In this document: piece after piece, positions 32,496-43,640 of the stretch | Position numbering within the stretch: position 1 is the first letter of the stretch | Layout: each line of letters begins with the position of its first letter | Assembly (NCBI GenBank): GCA_964059195.1 | Contig: CAXKWD010000003.1 | Location: forward strand, 195,138,174 to 195,202,173 | Direction: 5' to 3' | Source: Ectobius pallidus | Taxonomy: Eukaryota; Arthropoda; Insecta; Blattodea; Ectobiidae | DNA length: 64,000 nt | Notes under the pieces: model-generated | What the model saw: only the letters and a program-made list of their open reading frames with translations | The model's database searches: none | What the model was told of the DNA's origin: nothing | Translations under genes and position numbers: made by a program

Positions 32496-34500
32496 GTGTC
32501 CACTGGTCGGGAAAATCCGGGAAAAGGCCGGGAATTTCGTATGGTCGGGAAAATCCGGGAAAAGTCAATGAATTTGTTAAAATATCCGGGAAAATTCGAA
32601 AAATTTGTAGCCCACATAAAACAGATGAAAATGAATACAATTTTATCTTCTGCCACCTTCCAAAAAATCTCAGCTGCTCTTGAAGATAAACTTCTCCTGC
32701 CAAAAATTACTTTCTTCTTATCTTTAGCAGAAGATTTACAACCATTTCTAAAAGAGTTTCAAGCTGACACTCCAATGGCCCCTTTCCTACATGGTGACCT
32801 CCGGAAAATTGTAAAGAAGCATAATCCATGTCAATTCAAGCAGGGGCTTACCTTCATAGTCTCAGATGTTAATGAATTTAATATATGTTAAAATTCGGGA
32901 CAAAGTAAGAAAAATTCCTGGGCTGAGATACATGCCACCAAAGATGGCGTCTCAGATGCCATTTCTCGTGTGTGATTTTTGGAAAAACTTTAAAGTGCTC
33001 TTTTTCTGGAACGGTTCAAGATATTTTGTTGTTTCTTTTTTTATTTGAAAGATAATAATGTTCTGCTTCAAATGATATCCTAAGTTTGGAAATGCATATA
33101 CAGGATGTTTTGTTTTAGCCTTCTAAATTTTTTGTGATAAATCAAAAATATATAGGCCTATAGCTAATATTTTTTTAAAAAATGCCAATCCCAAAAATTC
33201 TGATTTTTTTACTGTTGATCAGTACCAAACAGTAAGTTACTACATTCCCTGAAAAGGAGATCTTCCACTTTTCAGTTTAACAGGTTTTATAAATAATCGA
33301 AAATTTTGCCATATAGTAAGAAGTGTACGGAAAGTTGTGAAAGACGACATTCTAAAAAAGGCTTGTCTTCAAGACATCGACCTCAACAAAATTGAAAATT
33401 TAAGAGCCCAAGATGTTGACCTTGGTTATGGCACAAGGTCTGCGTTAAGAAAGTGTCATGGATTTAAGGATTTGGAGGTGTTAATGTTTCAAAGGGAGTG
33501 CAGAGACTGTCTGAAATGTGTTGTTGACAAGCTGATGGAGAAGTCACCTTTGAAGTACCCCTTAACTCAAGGTTTGTCTTTTATGAGTCCAGACAAAATG
33601 GTCTTCACTCCAGAATAGGCTGTTTCACAGATGGTATCGACAACGGATATTTTGATTCAGTCGAGTTTGATTACTCCCTCAATTGCTCAGAATGCAGATC
33701 GTGAGTAGGCCTATAGGGATCTTATTTCGAAGGAACTGCAGCAGTTGAGTTCAAATCTTATTTTAAAAACTCAAGGTTGGACAAATTTTGGATGAAAATG
33801 CTTGATAGTTATGGCACTCCTAGTTTAAGGAAAGATGTTTGTTTATTACTTCCAATTTCACATGGAAATGCTTCAGTGGAACGTGGCTTCTCTGTGAACA
33901 GTGACATTTTGGTGGAAAATCTGAAAGAAGAATCCATAGTTGGTATATGATGCAGTTACTCAAGAAGGAGGTTCAGAGCATCTTTCCATGAATAAAGGCA
34001 TAATTCTCTCTATGAGAAATGCCAAAGCAAGATGCAAAGAAGTACTTCAAAATAATAAGTTGAAACGTACAGAAGACAAGGCGAAAGGAGAAAAAAGGAA
34101 AGCAAATTTTCTGGCCAGAGAACTAGAAGAGAAGAAAAGAAAACTACGCTTAGAGTCCGAAAAAGCTGCAGCTGCTCTAGATTAACAAATTAAGTTGCTG
34201 AAGAAAAATAAGTAGGATCAAAAATACCTCTAGACAATAATAGGCCTATATGAAGGTATATTTAATTTATTTTACTGTTCCTTACTTAATGTATCTCTTA
34301 TAGCGTAAGTAATTATTGTTTGCAATTACTTTTGTTACTAAAAGTTTTTCTTATTTAAAGTATGTATAATCCTATAATTTTTCTTACACCGGTATTAGAA
34401 AGTGCTTCATAATCATATTTTGGACGGGAATTTCTGAAATGATCAGTGAAAATCAGGGAATAAGTCGGGAATTTCTTCAGTATTACTTGGTGGACACTGT
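32496..34500 (+). pseudogene. Decayed hAT transposon (second family)
   Basis: Ends CAGGGTGTCCACT (32496) and, reversed, CAGTGTCCACC (34500); TCTGTC lies on both sides but out of register for an 8-bp duplication. Transposase pieces on the plus strand: SAALEDKLLLPKITFFLSLA and EFQADTPMAPFLHGDLRKIV (32650-32810), VRKVVKDDILKKACL to SPDKMVFTPE (33330-33618), then GNASVERGFSVNSDI (hAT C-terminal dimerisation motif, ~33850), broken by many stops and frameshifts. The left end has a repeat of GGTCGGGAAAATCCGGGAAA. Confidence 0.75.
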
Positions 34501-34649
34501 CTGTCATATCTTGTGATTACTAATAACATCTGGAGGCTCATTGCTAAAATATATTAAAACAATTATTGTCTAAATATGAAATTAATGAATTAGGTTTGGG
34601 AAGGGTTAACTTTGCAATAATTTGACTTATCAGTGTATGTCTGATTTAG

Positions 34650-34817
34650 GATGAAGCTGTACGTATTGTCCGTCGGTGCTCTGCTTCTTTGGAGAGAGAA
34701 ACAATGAAGGATCTGATGAATTATTGGCAGGCAAACCTCACACACCTCGGATCTGCATGTTTACACAAGACACCGATCTTCCATCCTCTCAAGGACATGA
34801 GTAAGCTGGAGTCATGA
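34650..34817 (+). CDS. Host gene exon E, last exon
   Basis: Acceptor GTCTGATTTAG, then phase 0: DEAVRIVRRCSASLERETMK ... HLGSACLHKTPIFHPLKDMS to KLES and TGA at 34815-34817. Phase fits exon D. An AATAAA at 34934-34939 is a possible polyadenylation signal, which would give a short 3' UTR. The product of exons A-E is unrecognised; it is plus strand, spans at least 25 kb, and has introns filled with transposons, including the sense BEL element. Confidence 0.8.
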   Translation, partial: DEAVRIVRRCSASLERETMKDLMNYWQANLTHLGSACLHKTPIFHPLKDMSKLES

Positions 34818-34939
34818 GGTATGATTATTGTAAATATGCAGTAAATATTATTTTGTCCAGGTTTTGGGGGAGTAAGATGTGATTTTCTTCTCTCATTTCA
34901 TCCCTGAAACTGTTTGGGAATATGAGAGTGGGAAATAAA

Positions 34940-36226
34940 ATATCACATAAACCTGGGCAATGCTGGGCCTTTTAAGGTAGGCTATTTTATACTATAAGAC
35001 CCTAAAACTGAAGTAGAAATAATTATAAATGTTGGAACATGTAATATAAATTTGGAATCGAAGGCATCCTCACCATGTTCAGTAGCTGCTGAAAGTGGTC
35101 TCCACACTTTCCGGAAATATTATTATTCACATGTAAAGCCAGCGAATTTCAGAGTGGAGCGAAAGGTGTGTATATTCACTGCCCATTTCATCGCACAATA
35201 CGGAAAATAGCCTGTTATCTAAAGGTCGAGCCTTAATAAAATTAACTAGCTTTACAGCATCATCTAGCACTGTTTTAAATTCTGGTGGCATTTCTTTGAA
35301 GTCCAATGTTTCCCTATGTATAAAACAATGCACCCATTTCATATCTGGAGCTACTTCCTTGACTTTAGAAACAACCCCACTATGTCTGCCTGTAAGGACG
35401 CAGGCTCCATCTGAGCATAAACCTACACATTTTCCCATAGGATCCCTTTCTCTCTTATGTAACTATCAAGAGGGTGAAATATTTATTCTCCAGTTCGGGT
35501 TGGCAAAGATGTACAAAATAAAATATCGTCCTGTGTGTCATCACTATGTGCATATCTAACGTAGCACATCAGTTGCGCATCATTTGTGACATCAGTAGTT
35601 TCGTCATGCATAATGTAATGCATAATAAGGACTCTGCTTAACCCTTTCGATTAACTGAGATTCTACGCTACCTGCCACATCATTAATTCTCTGACCGACA
35701 GTGTCATTTGAAAGAGGAATCAAATCGATATCTTTTAGAAATTTGTGGCCAAACATGGTTTTTACAATATCTTTTATAGCTGGAAGAAGTAAATTTTCCC
35801 CGATGGAATGAGGTTTCCCTGTTTTGGCTGTGAACAAATTTAAGAAGTAGGATGCTTCCAGTGCCTTGCTATTAATTGAACCCATGGCTGAAACTTTCTC
35901 TTTCCCACAATCTAGTTTTTTTAAGCGTCGCTGAAAAATCTCAATTGGTTTGTTTTTTTACATCACAATGCTTTGTTTCTAAATGTCGTCGGAGTTTTGC
36001 AGGTTTCATACACTCGTTCGACAACACTTCATAACACAAAACGCACTAATTCCAAGTACGAAATATCATATTTCCTATTGTACTTTTTCTTTGAATTGCT
36101 TACTTCAACTTTCATAGCAGAGTCACATTTACTCGCCATAACAACACTCGTTTCACTGTTAGAATTAGTTTTGCTTGCATCACTTACTTTTATTTTCAAA
36201 GTCCCTGTTCTAAGCCACTTTTCCAT
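34940..36226 (-). pseudogene. ZBED5/SCAND3-like hAT transposase pseudogene
   Basis: Minus strand, N to C: MEKWLRTGTLKIKV (36226), KKYNRKYDISYLELVRF; then SINSKALEASYFLNLFTAKT, HKFLKDIDLIPLSNDTVGQR (35885-35604); catalytic Asp region around 35590-35600; then GLCSDGACVLTGRHSGVVSK, WVHCFIHRETLDFKEMPPEF and HLSLHSEIRWL (35438-35127). Several frameshifts and stops separate the pieces. The family is common in animals and is a hAT relative. 34940-35050 shows only remnants. The SINE at 36263 is inserted just upstream of its start. Confidence 0.75.
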
Positions 36227-36284
36227 TATTAAAACACTTTTCGAAAAATATTAAAACTGGAGAATATTACAGGAGAAAAATTTC

Positions 36285-36356
36285 TCCGGCACTGGGACTT
36301 GAACCCAGGACCTTTGGCTATTCGCGCCAATGCTCTACCAACTGAGCTAAGCCGGA
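36285..36356 (-). tRNA. tRNA-like unit (SINE head, probably not a functional tRNA)
   Basis: Folds into a full cloverleaf: acceptor TCCGGCT/TGCCGGA (one T-T mismatch at the base), D stem GCTC/GAGC, anticodon stem TTGGC/GCCAA with loop GCGAATA, 5-base variable loop, T arm CTGGG-TTCAAGT-CCCAG. The anticodon by position would be GAA (Phe), but position 33 is C instead of the near-universal T, and the body does not look like animal tRNA-Phe. No CCA. Identical in sequence to the plus-strand copy at 36407. Confidence 0.5.
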
Positions 36357-36406
36357 GCTCAATTCACAGCGCCAGATGGAACTTCTGATGGCGCTGTGAA
36401 TTGAGC

Positions 36407-36478
36407 TCCGGCTTAGCTCAGTTGGTAGAGCATTGGCGCGAATAGCCAAAGGTCCTGGGTTCAAGTCCCAGTGCCGGA
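36407..36478 (+). tRNA. tRNA-like unit (SINE head, probably not a functional tRNA)
   Basis: Mirror copy of the unit at 36285-36356 with the same cloverleaf, A box TTAGCTCAGTTGG and B box GGGTTCAAGTCCC. C at position 33 and residence inside a target-duplicated element argue for a SINE head rather than a translation tRNA. Confidence 0.5.
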
Positions 36479-36569
36479 GGAATTTTTCTCCTGTAATATT
36501 CTCATGTAGTGTCCAACAGAGACAATAATCTGTGGCTCATGAATGCTTATATATCTATTAAAACTGGAG

Positions 36570-36994
36570 TTAACTGATTGTACACTTTCCACAAATATAA
36601 CTTAGCACGTCTGAAGACCTGCTGAAGAACCAGGATTGCCAGTCCAGAAGCAGGCATAGTCTTTAATGTAAGATTGTCGCAAAATTTTAAAATATTTAAT
36701 TTGATTGGTTGACCTAAATGTGAGAATCTGGAAATTCATAGGTGACAGTTTTTGTGAGAACGGGCTTAAATTCTCATAAGTTATTAGCATAAAGATTATA
36801 AACATTAGCATACTCTGAAAGATTACTACCAAGTCATAGCAACTGCACATGCTTAACACAGGTTCCGGTATCAGACACTCGGGCACCTCCAACAATAAAA
36901 CCCTTGTTATGAGAGCGCCTCTAATAACAAATTCCGACAAAGTCTTATTTTTCAGGGGTTTGATTGAAAGAGGGAACCATAGACGTCAGTGAAT
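36570..36994. other. No recognised feature
   Basis: 425 bases with short spurious frames only; nothing supported. Confidence 0.4.
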
Positions 36995-37215
36995 CAGGGG
37001 TTTCAAACTGTGGTTCGTAACTTAAAAAGTAAGGAAACTTCCAATAGGACCTGTATTTTTGAAGATTTTAAAAACTTTGACATCTAGTGTCCATTTTATA
37101 TGAAAAATTTTTACTTCTTTACTTTCCACTTGCTTTATGATATTTTTTAATTATGTCTGTCGACCATCTGCACAATCTTCATGGTGGTCCGCGGACCATA
37201 GGTTGAGAAACGCTG
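36995..37215. mobile_element. Possible hAT-type MITE
   Basis: Ends CAGGGGTTTCAAACTGTGG and (reverse complement) CAGCGTTTCTCAACCTATGG are diverged forms of the common CAG...TTCTCAAACTGTGG hAT end. 221 bp, non-coding. No 8-bp duplication found. A (CA)n run at 37225-37242 follows. Confidence 0.45.
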
Positions 37216-37404
37216 CTCTAGCCTACACACACACACACACAGCAATGATTTTGCTTGGTTGCTGGACAATGGTTACTCCTGTTTTGTCTATATTCCAGAC
37301 GTCTTGGCAATTTGTATTGTTCATACAATGATGCTTATCAAAAAACTGACTTACATTATGCCTGTTGAATGAGGTCATTCTTCCTAAACTCGTTGGCTCA
37401 GGTG

Positions 37405-40355
37405 TTAATAATAACAACAATGACAATAATAATAATAATAATAATAACAACAATAACAATAATAATAATTTATTGCAGTCAATAGACTTGTATACAAGTT
37501 TCTGACATTGTCGATGTGAAGTTTTACATACTACAAATAACTTAATATTACATACTACAAATATTATAGGCCTATTATAATTATTATTACAGTTACTTAT
37601 TACTAGGGCTCGGACTTTTAGGTGCTTATGAAAACGAAAATATATATATATATATTTTTTTTTTTTTGTGGTTAAACAGTTGAAAATATGTTTCAAAAAT
37701 ATGAAAATATTTTAATTAACTTGTTTAATCAATATTTACAGAAGTACTCACCTAGTCATTCTAGTCAGCAAGTGTAGAACTGTTGCAGTGAACGACAAAT
37801 GTAGATCTTAAGTTGTGCATCATAATGCTGTGACAATTTTCATGGAACAGAGATTTGTATCTTGAAAATGTACATTCAACATTGCAAGATGTTAATCTTG
37901 CATATTTGTAACACGCAATGTCACTGACACTCAGATGTTCCATCTGCTCCAAGTTCTCTACACTGTTACCCATTAAAATATCTGAAATCTTGCGCAACAC
38001 TTGTAACCCTTCATTCTTATTTAGGCACGACAGGAATTTTTCTTTAATTTTGTTTGCTTTTGAACCACTGATTCTGTTAAGTTTGTTTTCAATGTGTTCG
38101 ATTTCTTTTATTGAATCTGTCAACAATTGTTTTGTTGTTTCTAACTTAGTATGTAATGCAGTTTGAGAGGAAACAGAAATTTATTTGCACTAATAAAGGC
38201 CAAATCAGCTTTAAGTGCGGTTATTTCTCTCGGAGTCTGAAATATTTCCTGCAGTATTGCAATGGAAGATGCATCTTCTCTGTCGAATTCATTTATCACA
38301 GAATAAATCTGTTCAAAATTAGTTGCATAATATGCAACAGCGTCTACCCAAGTACCCCAACAGGTAATGACAGGGGTGGGAGGAAGTGGAGTGTTTGGTG
38401 CCCTACTTTGAAATAGTTGTATTTTACTTGGTGATTTCAGGAAAACTTTTTTACCATTAGAAATCAATCTATCCACATTCGGATAAAGCACACGAATGGT
38501 TTCACAAACTCTGTGCAGAGCATGCGCTACACACGTAACGTGGATCATATTAGGATAGCTCACTGAAAGTCCATGTCCAGCTTTAACCATGTAGGAGGCA
38601 GCATCAGTAAGTAGTAACAACACATTGTCGTATTTCACACCCCCTGGCCAGAGAACATGCATAGCATCATTGAAAACACGTGCTACAGTTGTGTGATTCA
38701 CTGCAGAAATTTCTTCACATGCTAAAAGATAAAACTTCTCTGACAGCGCTTCATCGTCTTTCAGAACCCCAATTACAACATTCACAATTTTTTTTTCCAT
38801 TACTGTCAGTTTCGTCAAATGACGCCCATATTTTTTCATTCTCACATGATTTTCTAATTTTATTTAGCGTTTCCTCGTAGCATTTAGGCAGGTAGTACTT
38901 ACGTATTGTTGATTCATCTGGAGGATCCATCTGTGTATATTTCTGAAGTAACCCCCTATATAGTGAATTATTCAATTTTGAGAGTGGAATGACTGCAGAA
39001 ATAAATGCTTTGCACAAATCTGTTGAATATTATGCAAAGTTTGATGGTCCTGAAATAGAGAAGGAAGAAGAAGCAGATGATTCACCAAGAAGCTTTTGCC
39101 TAGTTGACTGATTTTTTAAACAGTTCACTGCAGCTAAATGCTTATGTCCACCTAAGTGCTGAGTCACTTGAGAGCGTTGATTTACGGCTATACTCTTTTC
39201 ACATGCCTTACAGAAAAGAATTTTGTTATCTGTTGTGAATACGTCTTTATATTCACTTACATATTGCCTTAAACGAACTGCGTCACTACACTTCACTTTT
39301 CCCATTGTTCTTATCCAAACCACAACTTAACACAGCTACCTTAATTGTCTGAAGGGAAGGAACTGGAGAACGGGAAACTCACTCGCGACAGAAGATAAAC
39401 TGCACTGCACACACCCCGAGATTTCATTATCTATAGAAATGGAAACGTCAGTAAAATAGTACATGTGAGTCATCTAGACTATAAACACTATTCAGAGTTG
39501 TTCTGTGTTTACTCTAGACGAGCTGTATGAATGCGTGACATTTCCCAGTGCACTGCGCAAGATGCAGCTGCAGCTGAAACGTGATATCACCTTTGCGACC
39601 AGTGCTGTGATTTACTGTCTGACTCAACATAATAACGCAATGCATTGAAAATATGGTGCAATTTAAAAAAAAACAGTTAAAATATTCATTTCTAAACATG
39701 ATATGTGGTAAAATATGTAAAAAAAATTAAGTTACCAAAAATATTTATTCAAATAAGAAATATCGAAAATATATATTTTTTTATGTGATATGCAACTCAG
39801 TATTTTGAATCCAAAGGTCCCACCCGGAACTTTGACAAAGTCCAGAAATCATAAGTAATAGCAAAAAAATATGTATTTATCTAAAAGTCCGAGCCCTACT
39901 TATTACTAACTATGTTACTAATTTCTAAAGTTCGTCCAGAGTATACAGGCATTTATTTATTAAAAACTTCCTCAGTTCTCTCTTAAATTCTTGTCCTCTG
40001 AGTGATTTTAATGGTGGAGATAGTTTGTTGTGTAGTATTGTGCCCATGATAAATACATCTTTATTTGTGGCTGTTTTACTGAATCTAAATCTGTATTCTG
40101 GTATTGTACCATTTGGTATATATCGCTGTTTTGTATGATCTGTTTCTCCCTAACAAATAGTATTGCTTTGTAAGTATAAAGGGAATAGATGGTGAATATA
40201 TTCATACTTCTAAAAGCAGGTCTACATGAGTCTGGTTTGCAAATTATTAATTAATCTGATACATTTTTTTTGTAGAATAAATAATCTATTCATATGTGCT
40301 TTAGCTGCGCACCCCATATTTCAATTCCATAGTGCAGATGGGGATAGATAATTCT
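37405..40355 (-). mobile_element. LINE 3' fragment inserted in pogo and split by hAT
   Basis: 3' end at left: a (TAA)n/(CAA)n tail at 37405-37470. The coding end at right on the minus strand reads NKLSPPLKSLRGQEFKRELR and KFLINKCLYTLDEL (about 40020-39915), the C-terminus of a Jockey/CR1-like ORF2, with GAQLKHI-like text further up. The hAT at 37604-39898 divides it. 5'-truncated near 40355. Confidence 0.65.
37604..39898 (-). mobile_element. hAT transposon with 8-bp duplication, transposase frameshifted
   Basis: 2295 bp with ends TAGGGCTCGGACTTTTAG on both sides and duplication CTTATTAC (37596-37603, 39899-39906). Minus-strand transposase in four frames: BED finger (39323-39030; LFCKACEKSIAVNQRSQVTQ, HLGGHKHLAAV), middle (39017-38751; DESTIRKYYLPKCYEETLNK, IWASFDETDS), core (38845-38141; LLLTDAASYMVKAGHGLSV, HVTCVAHALHRVCE, TCWGTWVDAVAYY) and C-terminus (38126-37761). 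Three breaks, each explainable by small indels (~39020, ~38830, ~38130). The CGGBP1-like BED finger places it with a hAT family common in arthropods. Confidence 0.9.
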
Positions 40356-40787
40356 AATTGACAATGAAGGATTTCACTTCATAAAGCTTATAAGCCAATC
40401 TTTCGTCGCTTTTTTACACTCATACCATTTTTCTGGTATGTTTACATTGTTGGCTAAGGCATATTCGAAAGCAAGGGACTTAGCATCCATTGTTGTTAAA
40501 GCAAAACATATTTTGGCAGAGTGCTTCATGTAATCCGTCAATTCCTGTTCTTCTGAGAACAGTTGTCTTGGTTTGGCTTAGCCAATATGTATTGCAGATT
40601 CATCTGTGCCCTTTTCCCTTGCTGCTTTCATTTTTTTAATGTAGCGATGCAAAGTCATGAAATTAACTTTGAAAGTTTCCGCTGCATTCCTTAAAGATAA
40701 ACTGCTGGTTGTTACTTGCTTAGCTGCAGCAATTATATTTTCTTTAGAAGCACTTCCTCTAACTGTTTTTCTTTTATAATTTCTCAT

Positions 40788-41504
40788 TTTCCTGAAACAA
40801 AATAAAATAGGCCTTCATAAGTCACTTTATATAGCATTGTCTACTTCTAGCCATGACGTGGGGCAATTTATCATTGCTGTACCAAGTGTTCATACGCATC
40901 GACTCTCAGGTTAAAATTATGAATAATAAGTTGTGAATGTACAATTAATACATGAAGAACTTACCTTTAATTGCTCTCCAACCAAAGCATTCGATTTCAG
41001 TGATGAAATGTAGTTTCCACTATACGTTTTCAGAAAAAATTACATTTCACTTCCACACATCGCCATCGCATCTGGTTGGGATGGACTGCAAGCATAAACT
41101 CATTCCTCTGACCGCTCGCGGAAGTGCTGCTTCCTGTGGATTCTCGTAAAATTGAACTAGAACAACATGCCCTGTAACAACTAACCCCACCTTCCCCTAT
41201 TTGATTGAAATTTTTACAGAACATTATATGGACCTTTTACATACTTTCTATGCATTATTTTAAGAATAATTAATTTTTTTTACAGTATATTTTTCATTAT
41301 AAAACATCATACTAATCACTTAATATCTTCAACACTATAATCAGTTTTTAAAAATGGCTGCTGTGAAATGTGTAACAGATATAGTAATATATTGCCTGAA
41401 AATTTCAGCTTTCTATGTTCAGTAGTTTCTGAGAAAATGTTCCTTTTTTATGGAAAAATGTAGTTTTGAGATATCGAGCTTTAAAGAAAGAACCAACCTT
41501 TTCG
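40788..41504. other. No gene; probable flanks of pogo and MULE elements
   Basis: 717 bases with no open coding text that I trust. It probably contains the untranslated end of the pogo element and of the MULE to its right, but no TIRs were found. Confidence 0.35.
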
Positions 41505-43640
41505 TTACATTCCAGCACCATAGGAGGGATTGTCAGGATCTTTTTCCATTTCTTCCTCTATTTTCCTTTTGGTACTTCTCCTGTGTTGTCTGGCAGCTTT
41601 TTCATAATCAGATTGGGTCCGTTCAGCATTTCTTATCCTCTCTTGATCGATCGACATCATGGACTTGATCATGAAAGAGCCAGGTTGCAATCCCAATTTT
41701 TGAGAATGTTACACTTGATAATGTTAACTTTGTTATATGTTGCTACTGCATCATAAACTCCAAGGCGAAGGGTATTTATTTCCACAAAAACCCTCTTTTA
41801 GGATGCGAGTCCAAATCACAGTATTCACACTTGCAGTTCTGGGTTCTACCGTGTAAACATTTCTCAAGCAATTGAGGATCAGAAAGATCCCTGAAATTTT
41901 TTTTTTTGATGTATTCCATCACTGCCAGTGGTAAGCTGTGTTTGTGGCTGTAGACCTCTCCTTTCAATGGCAGTGTATGGTATTTACACCATGAATCGGG
42001 AGTTTTAGGGCAAAGACCGTGCTGTGGATTGTCGTCTGTAGATGAAAATACAACGCCCAAACCGCCTTCCTCATTTCTGTGACGATTGTTGTATTTTGTC
42101 TAATAGCAAGTCCATAATTCCCGGTCCATGGCCCTCATCTGTTAGTCTGTTTTTCCCTCCAATTCGTTTGTCATCTTCTAACAGTCTTGCCTTGTCTTGT
42201 CTTCCATTGTCTCGGTTTAGTGCCCATTCTCTTTTGTATGTGGCCCATGCATTCTAACTTGTCAAATCAAATCAAATCAAACTTTATTAACACATACGTT
42301 TACATTTTGAGCAATGCTCGTAAACTGGTGTATCGTCATGGTTTCTTAAAACTAAACTTAAAAAGACTAGAACAAAAATACAACTAGAACAAAAGTACAT
42401 ATTACCGACAAAAATACATAGGCCTAATACAGAAACAAACTTACATAATACTACAAAAAATACATAATACAACAAAAGTACAAAATGCATATATATCATA
42501 TAAAGGATTAGCCTGAAAAATTACTCATATATTCGTCTATTGTGTAGAATTGGTGCTCTACCAAGTATTTAACTACTGCTGATTTAAATATTGCTAATTT
42601 AGTTAGAGCTTTGATTTCTGATGGTAATTTGTTGAAAAGTTTGGCAGCCATATATTTAAAACTATCCTGACATATTTTAGTATTTACTCTTTGTATGTGT
42701 ATATCTGTTCTTTGTCTTGTTCCATGATTGTGTATGTTTCCATTAATGTTAAAGGAATCGCTCTCAGTGTTATAGTTGTTTTTTAGGTATACTACACATC
42801 TATAGATGTACATACACGGCAATGTTAAAATTTGTTTACAATAATGCCATCACCGTAAAGTTTAAGTTCCTTAATTACATTGAAAGATTTGCTAACACGA
42901 TCATCTAAGAAGTTGACATACCTGGTATTATACCGAGGCACAGACCTTTGAAATATTTTTCTTTTCCCACCTACACTTCCATGCCACCACTGCTGCCACT
43001 GTAAATGGCTGTACACTTATCAGTGTGAATGTTTTTATTTCTCTGAGGGCACCTGCAGTATCTTGAAAAAATTGCCACATCTACTACTTTAGCTCTATCA
43101 TCACTGGTAGCTGTAACTAGACCATTATGTGACTGAAATCTTCTCTTTTGCCATGAGCCATCTACGCCAACAGTCAGATCTCTGCTGTCATTTTCAGTAA
43201 CAGATTCTTCAGTGGCTTCAACCATAGATTCTTGAGCTATGTCCTCCACAACAGATCTTACATTAACAGTATATTTTCCAAATCTGGTAGGAGATTTGGG
43301 TAAATTCATTACTCCAGGCAACATGTGGCTTGCATTATAACCTTTTCCGATGGAGCGAAGACCATAAACTAGCCTAATATTTAGGTCATACAATTTACAA
43401 TTATTTGCCTCACCTACCTGGAGAGAGTCACAGTTGTAAAATGACACTTTATGTTCACAATTATTACAAACCAACTGCATTCACATGCAAGTCCAATGTG
43501 ACGTATGACAGAAAAATCAACACTGCCGCCACAGAGTTTGCACTGCACATAGTTTTGAAGGATAACAGATAATTTCTTTTGCACACTTTTCATCAGTGTC
43601 TTTCAATAAGTTGTTATATCCATCTCCGTAGCTACCCATA
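41505..43640 (-). pseudogene. MULE-type (Mutator-like, PF20700 family) transposase, split by LINE
   Basis: Minus strand, N to C: VQCKLCGGSVDFSVIRHIGL (~43560), NLPKSPTRFGKYTVNVRSVV, DLTVGVDGSWQKRRFQSHNG, SGSSGGMEV (~42975), RYVNFLDDRVSKSFNVIKEL, IIVNK (42838), then after the LINE ECMGHIQKRMGTK (~42255), SSTDDNPQHGLCPKTPDSWC, SHKHSLPLAVMEYI, CLHGRTQNCKCEYC (~41830), and the C-terminal GLQPGSFMIKSMMSIDQERI ... YGAGM. The order matches the widespread invertebrate Mutator-like transposase domain. Several frameshifts and stops; not functional. Confidence 0.8.
42258..42832 (-). mobile_element. LINE 3' fragment inserted in MULE
   Basis: The minus strand reads TRQRTDIHIQRVNTKICQDS, FKYMAAKLFNKLPSEIKALT and VKYLVEHQFYTIDEYMSNFS, a CR1/Jockey-like ORF2 C-terminus. 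The 3' tail is (AAATC)n at 42263-42281. The junctions share ACAAGTT/ACAAATT, a probable target duplication with one mismatch, and the MULE text resumes directly on either side. Confidence 0.75.

Larger units (their letters stand above)
36263..36556. mobile_element. SINE made of two head-to-head tRNA-like units (palindrome)
   Basis: Flanked by perfect 13-bp duplications ATTAAAACTGGAG (36250-36262, 36557-36569), so it moved by LINE-type retroposition as one unit. It is a near-perfect inverted repeat: outer arms AATATTACAGGAGAAA and its complement, then a tRNA-like unit on each strand, and an inner palindrome CTCAATTCACAGCGCCA / TGGCGCTGTGAATTGAG around a ~14-base loop. The two tRNA-like units point outward from the centre. 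Both units have A and B boxes. The non-palindromic right tail is 36513-36556. Confidence 0.85.
37243..40787 (-). pseudogene. pogo/Tigger-like transposase, split by nested insertions
   Basis: The N-terminal part lies at 40787-40356 on the minus strand: psq-type HTH (MRNYKRKTVRGSASKENIIA, SLRNAAETFKVNFMTLHRYI), then AKSLAFEYALANNVNIPEKW and KKATKDWLISFMK, a TGA in place of Arg, NPSLSI. The next part resumes at 37404-37243 with TPEPTSLGRMTSFNRHNVSQ and VWNIDKTGVTIVQQPSKIIA, the start of the DDE_1 domain (Asp replaced context NIDKTG). The C-terminal catalytic half is absent. The break is filled by a LINE that itself holds a hAT. Confidence 0.8.

Noticed and set aside
32496..32640. Gene in the 143-codon frame at 32460
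   Set aside because: First part is TIR repeat of the hAT; only the later part resembles transposase.
36285..36478. Two functional tRNA-Phe genes
   Set aside because: C33, mismatch in acceptor, palindromic unit with target duplication; a SINE fits better.
37405..37470. CRISPR-like spacing of AAT repeats
   Set aside because: Simple trinucleotide tail of a LINE.
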